The position numbers and the translations under genes were made by a program. From Ovis canadensis (taxonomy: Eukaryota; Chordata; Mammalia; Artiodactyla; Bovidae): a stretch of 64,000 nt of DNA. Of this stretch, positions 33,673-45,454 are shown one piece after another. Numbering within the stretch: position 1 is the stretch's first letter; each line of letters starts with the position of its first letter. The stretch is taken from NCBI RefSeq assembly GCF_042477335.2, contig NC_091255.1:25708501-25772500 (forward strand), written 5' to 3'. The notes beneath the pieces were generated by a model that was not told where the DNA came from, made no database searches, and saw nothing but the letters and a program-made list of their open reading frames with translations.

Positions 33673-33884
33673 CGCTAAGTCACTTCAGTCATGTCTGACT
33701 GAGACCCCACGGACTGTACCCTGCCACACTCCTCTGTCCATGGGATTCTCCAGACAAGAATATTGGAATGGGATGCTGTGCCCTCCTCCAGGAATCTGCC
33801 CAACCCAGGGTTGGAACCTGAGTCTCTTATGTCTCCTGCATTGGCAGGTGGGTTCTTTACCACTAGCACCACCTGGAAAGCCCA
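33629..33884 (-). mobile_element. Bov-tA SINE with (TG)n microsatellite tail
   Basis: A run of about 18 TG units at 33632-33669 adjoins the 3' end of a reverse Bov-tA (33671-33884). The short flanks ctattcc lie on both sides of the pair, so the microsatellite probably grew from the SINE tail. Confidence 0.88.
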
Positions 33885-33899
33885 TCCTATTCCATACAG

Positions 33900-34539
33900 A
33901 AGGGCTAAATAGAGACTTGCAAAGGTGAGGGACGCTAGGGGAAAGTGACTGTGACGTGGCTAAGAGATAGCACAGTCCAACACCGACCCTAATGCTGAGA
34001 AGGCGGAGTGCAAAGAGCAGAGAAAATAGGGTTCTCTGGATAGAAACTCTAAAAGGCAGGTCAGCTCAAGAAAAACAGGAGGCTCCTCTTTCACTGGCTA
34101 TGACCTTGGCAACCCTCCTTGATTGCAATTCACCACATCCTGGTCCTCTCTTGGTGGAAGAGCAGATGCAAAGGGCAAAGCAAGCTCATACATGGGGAGA
34201 GTAACACAAGCAGAGGCTGAGACAGAGGTTGACATGCAGGGCATGGAGAGAGTCTGGGCGGTGATTAAAGGGGGAGGTTGAATAAAAGGGCGGAGAGCTT
34301 ACTTTTGTATGGCGGCGTCTTCACGGTGCAGAAGAGGCCTAATGAGTCACCTGGTCCAGGTTGATCCAGGCATTGCAGCACACGGTGGAGAGGATTCAGG
34401 CATTGGGTGGGATACTGGATCACATGGCCTCTGAGGTCTCCCAGGTCTTGTGGATTCTACTTTTAAATCATTGAAAAATTTCTCCTGCATCAATTTTTTT
34501 AGAGTTCAGGTTGTCAGAATTAGGAGAAGCACTACTCAT
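33900..34539. other. Intergenic, no gene seen
   Basis: Unique-looking sequence without a supported ORF. Confidence 0.45.
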
Positions 34540-35025
34540 GATATTGCTTTTTTTAAATTAATTTTTATTGTAGTACAGTTGCTTTACAATGTTGTGTTAT
34601 TTATAGTTTCTGCTGAGCAGCAAAGTGAATCAGCCATCCAGTTACATGTATCCCCTTTTCTGGACTTCCTCTCCATTTAGGTCACCACAGTGCATTAAGT
34701 AAAGTTCCCTGTGCTATATAACATGTTCTATTAATTATCCATTTTGTACATAGTATCAATAGTGTGTATATGTCAATCCCAATCACCCAATTCCTCCCCC
34801 CACCCCACCTTGCCCCCTTGGTGTTCATACATTTGCTCTCTACCTTTGTGTCTATTTCTACTTTGCAAATAAGATAATCTGTACTGTTTTTCTAGATTCC
34901 ACATATATGCATTTGGTTTTTTCTTTCTGACTTACTTTACTCTGTATGACACACTCGAGGTCCACCCACATCTCTAAAAATGACCCGGTTTCATTCCTTT
35001 TCATGGCTGAGTAATATCCCAGACT
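34540..35025 (-). mobile_element. L1 3' UTR and ORF2 end
   Basis: Reverse L1: tttttattgtagtacagttg, gttccctgtgctatataaca and cttttcatggctgagtaata. Confidence 0.85.
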
Positions 35026-35466
35026 TCTGTCTGTAGAGAGTCTGAAGAATTAATCCAGTTAACTAGAAAAAGTCAGGGGGTCGCACTTTAATTTTAACAT
35101 TACCTTATTTTATGCTCTTAATTCTAGGAGAGGGGTACAGCTGCCGCTCACCAGTTAAGAAACCTTGGGTGAATGGTGGGAGGAGAGGGGCTCTGGGAGG
35201 TAGATTAGAAGCTGTCACTTGAGTACGATGTCATACTCTCTCCAGAATGTCAGTTCTATGGATAATAACCAGATATTAATGGTAGATGTTATCTGTACTA
35301 TTTGCTACTTTGTCTAGTGGAGGGAAGAAAAGAATTGGATTTTTCCTGACCCTAGCGATATCTTTTCTAGCTTCTACTCCAAGCTTCTAAAAGAAAGATA
35401 AAAAGGAGCATCGGGGAAAAGGAGGACATCACCCAACACACAAACACACTTAGAAATGGGGTAGGG

Positions 35467-35590
35467 AGACTTCCCTGGTGGTCCACTGGCTAAGACCCCA
35501 AACTTCCTCTGCAGGAGCGATGAGTTCAACCCCTGGTCAGGGAACTAAGATCCCACAAAATACAGCGTGACCAAAAATTTTTTTAAAAAA
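35467..35590 (+). mobile_element. CHR-type tRNA SINE
   Basis: cttccctggtggtccactgg to A-rich tail. tagaaatggg precedes it at 35451-35460. Confidence 0.85.
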
Positions 35591-35600
35591 TAGAAATGGG

Positions 35601-35762
35601 CATGGGGATGATCCAGAGAGATGATATGGGGTGGGAGGTGGGAGGGGGGTTCAGGATTGGGAACTCATGTACACCCATGTCGGATTCATGTCAATGTATG
35701 GCAAAACCAATACAGTATTGTAAAGTAAAATAAAGTAAAAATAAAAATTAAAAAAAAAATAA
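35601..35762 (+). mobile_element. Young L1 3' tail
   Basis: 160-bp L1 terminus (gatgatccagagagatgata, caataccgtattg-type end), almost identical to 40371-40525. Flanked by tagaaatggg at 35591-35600 and 35763-35772. Confidence 0.88.
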
Positions 35763-36074
35763 TAGAAATGGGGTGGGGAGGCCCTGGGGTTACCCAGAGG
35801 AGATCTAGGGGGCTGCTGTCTCTTTTCTTTACTCTCCCTCCCCCCCAACCACACACACATTGTTTTATGAGTGAATATTCATGCTGACTAGTGGAAACAA
35901 TCCACTACCCAAATCAGAAGACGTAAGTTCAGGTTTCTGCTCTACCAGTGCCTCATTCTGACTCAGTCAAAGTCAGCAGCTCCTCCTGGGCCTCAGTTTC
36001 CCCATCTGTAAAGGGCTGCTTGTGTTTGATTACATGGCCATTATGCTTCCTACTTCCTATCTTGCTACTCAGAG

Positions 36075-36235
36075 TCTGGTCAGCAGGCTGGCAGCAGAAT
36101 CATCACTTGGGGATCCTGTTAACTTGCAGACTGCAATCTGGTGAGTTCAGATCTACTCAGGTGGGACCTGAGCCTGCATTCCTAACAAGATCCCAAGTGA
36201 TTCTTATACACCTTAAAATGTGAGACATGCTGCCT
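36075..36235 (+). repeat. MER5A-like hAT fragment
   Basis: tgagcctgcattcctaacaa and cccaagtgattcttatacac resemble MER5A. Confidence 0.6.
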
Positions 36236-36485
36236 TAAGACGCCATCAATCCATGAATTGATTGTGCCTCTTTGTTTTCCCCTCTTGTGGGTTCCTATCA
36301 CATTCCCAAATTTTCTAGCTCTAGGACTCCTTCCAACGGCTCAAAGAGTTCAAGTTAGTGATTTTCTGGCGCAGGACATAGAGAGATGCCACATCCTCCC
36401 TAACAGTTAATCCTACACCAACACACTCCATTTACAAATAAATTTGCTCACTAATTAACTCACCTACTTGACTCAAGAAATATCA

Positions 36486-36848
36486 GACTTCCCTGGTGGC
36501 CCAGTGGTTAAGAATCCACCTGCCAATGCTGGAGACACAGATTCAATCCCTGGTCCAGGACGATCCCACATGCCTCGGGGCATTGAAGCCAGTGCACCCA
36601 GCTACTGAGCCTGGGTTCTAGGTACCTCAAGTCACAACTACTGAGTCCAAGGCCACAACTTCTGAAGCCCACCTGGACTAGAGCCTGTGCTCCACAACAC
36701 GAGAAGCCACTGAGGTAAGAAACTTGCACCCTACAGCTAGAGCGTAGCCCCCGTTCACCACAACTAGAGAAAGCCTTTGAGCAGCAACACAGACCCAGCG
36801 TAGTCAAAAATAAAATAAATAAATAAATAAATATATATATATATATAT
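36486..36848 (+). mobile_element. CHR-type tRNA SINE, near full length
   Basis: acttccctggtggcccagtg, then the long body (actagagaaagcctttgagc, cagacccagcgtagtcaaaa), ending in (AAAT)n and (AT)n. Confidence 0.92.
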
Positions 36849-37284
36849 CTAAAGGGCATCAGGCACAGCTTGAGGGCTAGAGAGAAGATAAGTAAGGCAT
36901 GGCCTCTGTCCTAGGGGGTTTAGGGCCATGCCTGGAAGCCAACTCCAATTCCATGTGATAAGCACTTCTATAATTAGCAGAAAGGATAGATTCCAGTGAA
37001 ATGTTTACAGGCAGAAACTATGTTATTGAAGGCAAGGAAAATTCTGGAGGCAGTCTCGGGCTGTCTTCCTTTACCAGTTGACTTTGTCTTTCCTGAGGCC
37101 TTAAATATGTGGCTCCATGCCCACTCCAGAGGATGCACTCTTGGGACAGCCCTTGTCTGGTGACTCACAGGATGCTGCCAGTGATGGCTTATCCCAATGA
37201 TAAGAACCTCCCTTAGCTCAGGAGTTCTTCCTTTTTATTTTTTAAAAATTTTTTGGCTGTGCGTCGAGGGTTATGGGATCTTAG

Positions 37285-40200
37285 AAACAAGAAAAAAGTC
37301 AAATAAATAACCTAACTCTACACCTAAAGCAACTAGAAAAGGAAGAAATGGATAACCCCAGAGTTAGTAGAAGGAAAGAAATCTTAAAATTAGGGCAGAA
37401 ATAAATGCAAAAGAAACAAAAGAGACCATAGCAAAAATCAGCAAAGCCAAAAGCTGGTTCTTTGAAAGGATAAATAAAATTGACAAACCATTAGCCAGAC
37501 TCATCAAGAAACAAAGAGAGAAAAATCAAATCAATAAAATTAGAAATGAAAATGGAGAGATCACAACAGACAACACAGAAATACAAAGGATCATAAGAGA
37601 CTACTATTAGCAGTTATATGCCAATAAAATGGACAACGTGGAAGAAATGGACAAATTCTTAGAAAAGTACAACTTTCCAAAACTGAACCAGGAAGAAATA
37701 GAAAATCTTAACAGACCCATCACAAGCACGGAAATTGAAACTGTAATCAGAAATCTTCCAGCAAACAAAAGCCCAGGTCCAGACAGCTTCACAGCTGAAT
37801 TCTACCAAAAATTTAGACAAGAGCTAACACCTATCCTACTCTAACTCTTCCAGAAAATTGCAGAGGAAGGTAAACTTCCAAACTCATTCTATGAGGCCAC
37901 CATCACCCTAATACCCAAACCTGACAAAGATGTCACAAAAAAGAAAACTACAGGCCAATATCACTGATGAACATAGATGCAAAATCCTCAACAAAATTCT
38001 AGCAATCAGAATCCAACAACACATTAAAAAGATCATACACCATGACCAAGTGGGCTTTATCCCAGGGATGCAAGGATTCTTCAATATCTGCAAATCAATC
38101 AATGTAATTCACCATTTTAACAAAAGATAAAAAGCCATATGATTATCTCAATAGATGCAGAGAAGGCCTTTGACAAAATTCAACATCCATTTATGATAAA
38201 AACTCTCCAGAAAGCAGGAATAGAAGGAACATACCTCAACATAATAAAAGCTATATATGACAAATCCACAGCAAACATTATCTTCAATGGTGAAAAATTG
38301 AAAGCATTTCCCCTAAAGTCAGGAACAAGACAAGGGTGCCCACTTTCACTGCTACTATTCAACATAGTTCTGGAAGTTTTGGCCACAGCAATCAGAGCAG
38401 AAAAAGAAATAAAAGGAATCCAAACTGGAAAAGAAGAAGTAAAACTCTCACTGTTTGCAGATGATATGATCCTCTACATAGAAAACCCTAAAGACTCCAC
38501 CGGAAAATTACTAGAACTAATCAATGAATATAGTAAAGTTGCAGGATATAAAATCAACACACAGAAATCCCTTGCATTCCTATACACTAATAATGAGAAA
38601 CTAGAAAAAGAAATTAAGGAAAAATTCCATTCACCATTGCAACAAAAGAATAAAATACTTAGGAATATATCTACCTAAAGAAACTAAAGACCTATATATA
38701 GAAAACGATAAAACACTGATGCAAGAAATCAAAGAGGACACTAATAGATGGAGAAACATACCATGTTCATGGATTGGAAGACTAGTGAAAATGAGTATAC
38801 TACCCAAAGCAATCTACAGATTCAATGCAATCCCTATCAAGCTACCAGCGGTATTTTTCACAGAACTAGAACAAATAATTTCAAGATTTGTATGGAAATA
38901 CAAAAAACCTCGAATAGCCAAAGCAATCTTGAGAAAGAAGAATGGACCAGGAGGAATCAACTTGCCTGACTTCAGGCTCTACTACAAAGCCACAGTCATC
39001 AAGACAGTATGGTACTGGCACAAAGACAGAAATATAGATCAATGGAACAAAATAGAAAGCCCTGAGATAAATCCACACACCTATGGACACCTTATCTTTG
39101 ACAAGGGAGGCAAGAATATACAATGGAGTAAAGACAATCTCTTTAACAAGTGGTGCTGGGAAAACTGGTCAACCACTTGTAAAAGAATGAAACTAGATCA
39201 CTTTCTAACACCACACACAAAAATAAACTCAAAATGGATTAAAGATCTAAACGTAAGACCAGAAACTATAAAACTCCTAGAGGAGAACATAGGCAAAACA
39301 CTCTCCGACATAAATCACAGCAGGATCCTCTATGATCCATCTCCCAGAATTCTGGAAATACAAGCAAAAATAAACAAATGGGACCTAATTAAAATTAAAA
39401 GTTTCTGCACAACAAAGGAAACTATAAGCAAGATGAAAAGACAGCCTTCTGAATGGGAGAAAATAATAGCAAATGAAGTAACTGACAAACAACTAATCTC
39501 AAAAATATACAAGCAACTTATGCAGCTCAATTCCAGAAAAATAAATGACCCAATCAAAAAATGGGCCAAAGAACTAAACAGACATTTCTCCAAAGAAGAC
39601 ATACAGATGGCTAACAAACACATGAAAAGATGCTCAACATCACTCATTATCAGAGAAATGCAAATCAAAACCACAATGAGGTACCATTTCACGCCAGTCA
39701 GAATGGCTGCAACCCAAAAGTCTGCAAGCAATAAATGCTGGAGAGGGTGTGGAGAAAAGAGAACCCTCTTATACTGTTGGTGGGAATGCAAACTAGTACA
39801 GCCACTGTGGAGAACAGTGTGGAGATTCCTTAAAAAATTGCAAATAGAACTGCCATATGACCCAGCAATCCCACTGCTGGGCATACACACCGAGGAAACC
39901 AGAATTGAAAGAGACACATGTACCCCAATGTTCATCACAGCACTGTTTATAATAGCCAGGACATGGAAACAACCTAGATGTCCATCAGCAGATGAATGGA
40001 TAAGAAAGCTGTGGTACATATACACAATGGAGTATTACTCAGCCATTGAAAAGAATACATGTGAATCAGTTCTAATGAGATGGATGAAACTGGAGCCGAT
40101 TATACAGAGTGAAGCAAGCCAGAAAGAAAAACACCAATACAGTATACTAACACATATATATGGAATTTAGAAAGATGATAATGATAACCCTGTATGTGAG

Positions 40201-40525
40201 ACAGCAAAAGAGACACAGATGTATAGAACAGACTTTTGGACTCTGAAGGAGAGGGAGAGGGTGGGATGATTTGGGAGAATGGCACTGAAACATGTATACT
40301 ATCATGTAAGAAATGAATCGCCAGTCTATGTTTGATGCAGGATACAGGATGCTTGGGGCTGGTGCACAGGGATGATCCAGAGAGATGATATGGGATGGGA
40401 GGTGGGAGGGGGGTTCAGGATTGGGAACTCATGTACACCCGTGGCGAATTCATGCCAATGTATGGCAAAACCAATACAGTATTTTAAAGTAAAATGAAGT
40501 GAAAATAAAAATTTAAAAAAAAAAT
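37285..40525 (+). mobile_element. 5'-truncated L1 retrotransposon, 3.2 kb
   Basis: Starts inside ORF2 after the endonuclease domain. It contains the reverse-transcriptase and C-terminal domains, the 3' UTR (gagggagagggtgggatgat) and an A-rich end. Bounded by the 36-bp duplicated CHR sequence. Not capable of movement. Confidence 0.95.
37300..40170 (+). pseudogene. L1 ORF2 remnant (reverse transcriptase, Cys-rich C terminus)
   Basis: Open blocks at 37629-37844, 37930-38130, 38139-38678 and 38719-40170 are successive parts of L1 ORF2 in shifting frames, broken by stops and frameshifts near 37845, 38130 and 38650. The second and third hold the RT core, with [13 protein letters not shown] and the catalytic FADD at about 38454-38465. 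The last includes the Cys-rich segment ([16 protein letters not shown]) and the ORF2 end. Confidence 0.95.
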
Positions 40526-40686
40526 TTTTTTGGCTGTGCCTCGAGGCTAATGGGATCTTAGTTTCCCAGCCAGGGATCAAACCTATCCCCCGACTCCGAC
40601 CCCGAAGTGAAAGTGCCAAGTCCTAACTACTGGTCCCTTAGGGAATTCCCAAGGGTTTGTAACTTGGGATATGTTTCGGATGATGT

Positions 40687-40765
40687 TGGGTTGGCCAAAA
40701 AGTCTGTTTGGATTTTTCCAGAAGTAGTTATGATAAACCCAAATGAACTTTTTGGCCAACCAAAT
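40687..40765 (+). mobile_element. Mariner-derived MITE hairpin, miR-2284/2285 family-like
   Basis: Inverted arms gggttggccaaaaagtctgt and aatgaactttttggccaacc. A second copy of the palindrome seen at 12788-12866. Confidence 0.82.
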
Positions 40766-40887
40766 ATCTACAGCAGCAAGCTTCATATCATTTCCATATA
40801 GTTACAAGTGCATTATGAAGTTATTGTGCAACATAAATTTGCCTTTCTATTTTTGCTTTAGAATAATTGAGGCTTATACCATAAACT

Positions 40888-41165
40888 GGAGAAGGCAATG
40901 GCACCCCACTCCAGTACTCTTGCCTGGAAAATCCCATGGACAGAGGAGCCTGGAAGGCTGCAGTCCATGGGGTCGCTGAAGGTTGGACACGACTGAGCGA
41001 CTTCACTTTCACTTTTCACTTTCATGCGTTGGAAAAGGAAATGGCAACCCACTCCAGTGTTCTTGCCTGGAGAATCCCAGGGACGGGGGAGCCTGGTGGG
41101 TTGCCATCTCTGGGGTCGCACAGAGTTGGACACGACTGAAGCGACTTAGCAGCAGCAGCAGCAGC
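40888..41165 (+). mobile_element. Bov-A2 SINE, tandem copy 1
   Basis: ggagaaggcaatggcacccc through the two monomers to an agcagcagcagcagc tail. Preceded by ataccataaact at 40876-40887. Confidence 0.95.
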
Positions 41166-41178
41166 ATACCATATACTT

Positions 41179-41456
41179 GGAGAAGGCAATGGTACCCCAC
41201 TCCAGTACTCTTGCCTGGAAAATCCCATGGATGGAGGAGCCTGGTAGGCTGCAGTCTATGGGGTTGCTAAGAGTCGGGCACGACTGAGCGACTTCACTTT
41301 TGCTTTTCACTTTCATGCATTGGAGAAGGAAATGGCAACCCACTCCAGTATTCTTGCCTGGAGAATCCCAGAGACAGAGGAGCCTAGTGGACTGCTGTCT
41401 ATGGGGTCACACAGAGTCGGACACAACTGAAGCGACTTAGCAGCAGCAGCAGCAGC
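41179..41456 (+). mobile_element. Bov-A2 SINE, tandem copy 2
   Basis: Same structure as copy 1, offset by 290 bp. Flanked by ataccatatact (41166-41177) and ataccataaact (41457-41468). Confidence 0.95.
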
Positions 41457-41469
41457 ATACCATAAACTT

Positions 41470-41689
41470 GAGGCTTGCCAGGTGGCGCCAGTGAGCCCAT
41501 CTGCCAATGCAGAAGACATAAGAGAGGTGGATTTGATCCCTGGGTCAGGAAGATGCCCTGGAGGAGGGCATGACAACCCACTCCAGTATTCTTGCCTGGA
41601 GAATCCCATGGATGGGGAGCCCGGCGGGCTATAGTCCATAGGGTCGCAAAGAGTCAGACATGACTGAAGCGACTTAGCACGCATGTGCA
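41470..41689 (+). mobile_element. Bov-tA SINE, third in the cluster
   Basis: gaggcttgccaggtggcgcc to gaagcgacttagcacgcatg. Confidence 0.93.
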
Positions 41690-42066
41690 AATGCAATAAA
41701 TTTATAAGATGCCCTTTGAATATGTTGTGTGACTGCTTTCTTCCTGGTCCTCATGCTTCTGTCTTGTGGGACTTCTGCTGAGCAGTCTTCCTGGACACAG
41801 CGCACCTGGTGAAGAGGAAGAAGGTGGGGCAGCCTGGAAGCATTCCAGGAAAGTAGAACCAGAGGAGCAAATATGTGCTGTGGAAAACTCAGAGTTGATT
41901 TTTCGGGAGAACCCAGAGCAGATCCTCTGCAGTAGGTGGCAAAAGCCGAACAACGGCTTTTTGTTCAGTGTGAACAAGAAGCGTTCAGGCCTGGCTCTGG
42001 GACAGAAGTGAACAGAGCCCTGAGACCTGCTTCCAGGGACAGGAGATGAGAAAGATAAATGCTGCA
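41690..42066. other. Intergenic, no gene seen
   Basis: An ORF of 121 codons on the minus strand (42067-41702) has no recognisable similarity. Confidence 0.45.
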
Positions 42067-42081
42067 CAAAGAACAGATTTT

Positions 42082-42350
42082 AAAATTTTTTAAATTTATT
42101 TAAGGCTGCCCTGGGTCTCTGTTGCTGCACACAGGCTTTCTCTAGTTGCGAAGAGGGGGGCTACTCTCTCGTTGTGGTGCACACTTCTATTGTTGTGGAC
42201 CACGGGCTCCAGGGTAAGGATTCAGTAATTGCAGCACCAGGCTTAAGCTGCCCCTTCGCACGTGGGATCTCAGTTCCCAGACCTGGGATCAAACCCGCAT
42301 CTCCTGCATCGGCAGGTGGATTCTTAGTCACCAGACCGCTAGGGAAGTCC
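42082..42350 (-). mobile_element. CHR-type tRNA SINE with perfect 15-bp TSD
   Basis: Reverse copy flanked on both sides by caaagaacagatttt (42067-42081 and 42351-42365). Confidence 0.94.
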
Positions 42351-42723
42351 CAAAGAACAGATTTTTAATGCAGAAAATCTACCAATGAGGGTGGATTTCC
42401 AACCTCACATAACCCACAGATTCGGACCATTCCCTGTCCGTTCATCAAGTAATAGTCTATTAGAGCTTCACATGCTAAGCACGGTGCTATTAGGGGTCAG
42501 AGCTACTTTCCAGGCACAGCTTCCAGCCCTCAAGGTCCTGACACTCTAGTAAGGGAGATGGACAATACTAGGTTCATTTGGGTGCATTCAGCCTGTAATG
42601 AGGGTAACACTTCCAGGGTGCTGTGGGGTCACAGAGGAGGGATAGCCGACCTGACTTAGAAGACCATAGAAGCCTTGCTGGAGGAAGTGGAGGAATGAAG
42701 AGAAGTTAGCTGTTAAGAATTAA

Positions 42724-42912
42724 GTTAGCAGTAAAAAATCTGCCTGCAATCCAGGAGATGCAGGTTTGATCCCTGGGTCGGGAAGATCCCCTGGAGGAGG
42801 AAATGACAACCCACTCAACTGTTGTTGCCTGGGAAATCCTGTGAACAGAGGAGCCTGATGGGCTACAGTCCATGGGGTTAAAAAGAATTGGACATGACTA
42901 AACAATTTGCAA
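42724..42912 (+). mobile_element. Bov-tA SINE
   Basis: gcagtaaaaaatctgcctgc to attggacatgactaaacaat. Confidence 0.9.
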
Positions 42913-42937
42913 TGTTAACTTTTATTTTGGTTTTTAG

Positions 42938-42979
42938 TACATTTTAAGCTGTACATTTTAAGCTGTACATTTTAAGCTG
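42938..42979 (+). repeat. 14-bp tandem repeat, 3 copies
   Basis: tacattttaagctg three times in a row, directly before a BovB tail. Confidence 0.95.
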
Positions 42980-42984
42980 TAACA

Positions 42985-43293
42985 TTCTGAAGGAGATCAG
43001 CCCTGGGATTTCTTTGGAAGGAATGATGCTAAAGCTGAAACTCCAGTACTTTGGCCACCTCATGCAAAGAGTTGACTCATTGGAAAAGACTCTGACGCTG
43101 GGAGGGATTGGGGGCAGGAGGAAAAGGGGACGACAGAGGATGAGATGGCTGGATGGCATCACTGATTTGATGGACGTGAGTCTGAGTGAACTCTGGGAGT
43201 TGGTGATGGACAGGGAGGCCTGGTGTGCTGCGATTCATGGGGTCGCAAAGAGTCGGACATGACTGAGTGACTGAACTGAATTGAACTGAAGGT
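42985..43293 (+). mobile_element. BovB/ART2-type LINE tail
   Basis: Encodes the BovB C-terminal remnant on the plus strand ([20 protein letters not shown], then [19 protein letters not shown]) and ends in gaactgaattgaactgaag. Confidence 0.92.
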
Positions 43294-43576
43294 TTGTAAC
43301 ACAAACCTACACATCTAAATGTTTATATCCAAATTTTTATCACAAAGGAGATTAATAATGAGCTAATTTATTAGCTCTGTGTTACCTTGTATGAGTGCAG
43401 ACCGCAGGGTTCAGTTTCTCCTGCCATTTCTAAGTATACTGGAACTTCTCATAAATGTGAAACTAATAAATGAGATTGTAGGCATGCACTGGCCTTTCAG
43501 ATGTTAAACTGTACCAGTAACAAATTACTGATTAGCCATGTCAATCAGCATTTTCTTGGTACTGTACAACTGAATG

Positions 43577-43785
43577 GCTTCCCTGGGGGCTCAAACAGTA
43601 AAAAATCTGCATGCAATGTGAAAGACCTGGGTTTTATTCTGGGTGGAGAAGGTCCCCGGGAGAAGGAAACGAGAACCTCCAGTATTCTCGCCTGGAGGAT
43701 CCCATGGACAGAGGAGTCTGGTGAGCTACAGTCCATGAGGTAGCAAAAGAGTTAGACACGACTGAGCGACTAACACACACGTACA
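43577..43785 (+). mobile_element. Bov-tA SINE
   Basis: ggcttccctgggggctcaaa to cacgactgagcgactaacac. Confidence 0.92.
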
Positions 43786-43789
43786 ACCA

Positions 43790-44656
43790 AAACATCCATA
43801 CGAAAGTAAATTGAAATCCTGAGGCTGATTTAAGGTGACAGTGAGCCCCACTGGACAGATTTGGGTTCATCAAGAGAGCCTCACTGGTCTCAATGCCTGA
43901 TTATATACTAATTTGGGGCTTTAAATTGATAAAATACCCTTTGCATATGTTGTGTGTATGTTTTATACATTCAGCTCCTGTATAAGACACGGATAGATAC
44001 AGCAGTCCCCTTGCTTTGGCCATTTGAAAACCACAGCTATATCCTCCCACAGATCCCACCACTTTTGCTCTAACAATGCCAGGGTTCAGGGGACACATAG
44101 CCATTCACTTTTCAGTGATCATTTCTAATGAGTCCCTAGTTGCTCCCAATTGCACAGAATTTGGGATTTCTTCCTCTTTTTTTTTTAAAAAAAAAAAACT
44201 ATTTTATGTTAAAATGTACCAATGAAAACATTTTAAGAATGTATCATACTTTCTGCAATCACCTGCTTAGCTACTGACTCACCCACAAAAATGACTCAAG
44301 CAAAGGCCAGTCCTACCTTGGAAAGTACCTAGCCCAGAGGTCCTACTCCATAAACGAGGACACTGAGATCCAGGGAGGTGCCTTCTGAAGATGGGGAGCT
44401 ACTTATGGTACTCAGACTGCCACTAGGCTCTGCCTGTGACAGAGACTGGTGTGACTTTCTGATGGCAGATACGCTCCCTTGGGAGGTGATCAAGCTGTCT
44501 ACTTCTCTCTCTTGGCCAGGGTGGTTTGTTGGCAACTGAAGCAGACAGTGAGGCAGGGTCCTTAGGTCTGGTTTACTCATTTTCACATTCAGCCATAGTG
44601 TTGGAGTCCGGCCAGGTCTTTGGGGGCTACTAGATTTGCTAGGAGGCTTTGAAATA
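43790..44656. other. Intergenic, no gene seen
   Basis: Only a T/A homopolymer run near 44178 stands out. Confidence 0.45.
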
Positions 44657-45099
44657 CAGTAAGTTCCCTACATACAAACATGTTCCATTCTGAGAGTGTG
44701 TTTGTAAGTCCAACCTGTAAGTTCAACCAAGTTAGCCTAGGGACCCAACTAACACAATTGGTTATATAGTATAATAGGTTTATAATACCTGTCACAAAAA
44801 TAATACACAAAAAAACAAAGACAAAAAATTAAACATTTTCAATCTTACAGTACAGTGCCTTGAAAAATACAGTAGTACATCAGAACAGCCAGCACACATG
44901 GGCTGGCATTGAGTGAATGTACAAGAAGAGTTACTGACTGGAGGTGGGAGAAGAGGTGGAAGATGGTAGAGCTGAAGGATCGTCAGCAATAGGAGACGGA
45001 GGGCAAGCTGCAATTTCGCTTACACCTGACACTGATGGAACACACTTGGAGATCTTTGAAAGTTCACAACTTGAAGGTTCGAATGTAGGGGACTTACTG
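44657..45099. mobile_element. Tigger-type (Tc1/mariner) non-autonomous DNA transposon
   Basis: Inverted ends cagtaagttccctacatac and gaatgtaggggacttactg, 443 bp apart, bounded by TA on both sides (44655-44656, 45100-45101) as expected for this superfamily. No transposase frame. Confidence 0.9.
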
Positions 45100-45454
45100 T
45101 AGATGGTCCTAATAGAAACAAAGGACCGAAGCAGTGCAGCTGCCTTAGAAACCATTTATGATAGACTTTCACTGAGAAAATGCAGTCTGGGTTCCAAAAG
45201 AATTTTCCAGGATCAATATACCTATAAACTGGAGACCACTTAAAACTCATTCTATCCCATTGGATCACTGTGCATTTCATAAGGACGTGTGCAAGGCCAT
45301 ACAACAGCTCCTTGGTGGGTGCCAAGGGGGAGACGGAAACATTTAAGACACCATCCCATGCTCAAGAAGCCTACAATAATCTCAGGGAGAAGATACATAA
45401 ATGAAAAACAACAATATAAGGTAATACTTGATGACAAGCTGAGTTGTCATTGTT

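Larger units (their letters stand above)
37230..40655 (-). mobile_element. CHR SINE split by the L1 insertion
   Basis: The reverse CHR tail is at 37240-37284 and the complete body at 40526-40650 (gatcttagtttcccagccag, ggtcccttagggaattccc). The two share a 36-bp segment, 37249-37284 and 40526-40561, with three mismatches. Confidence 0.82.
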
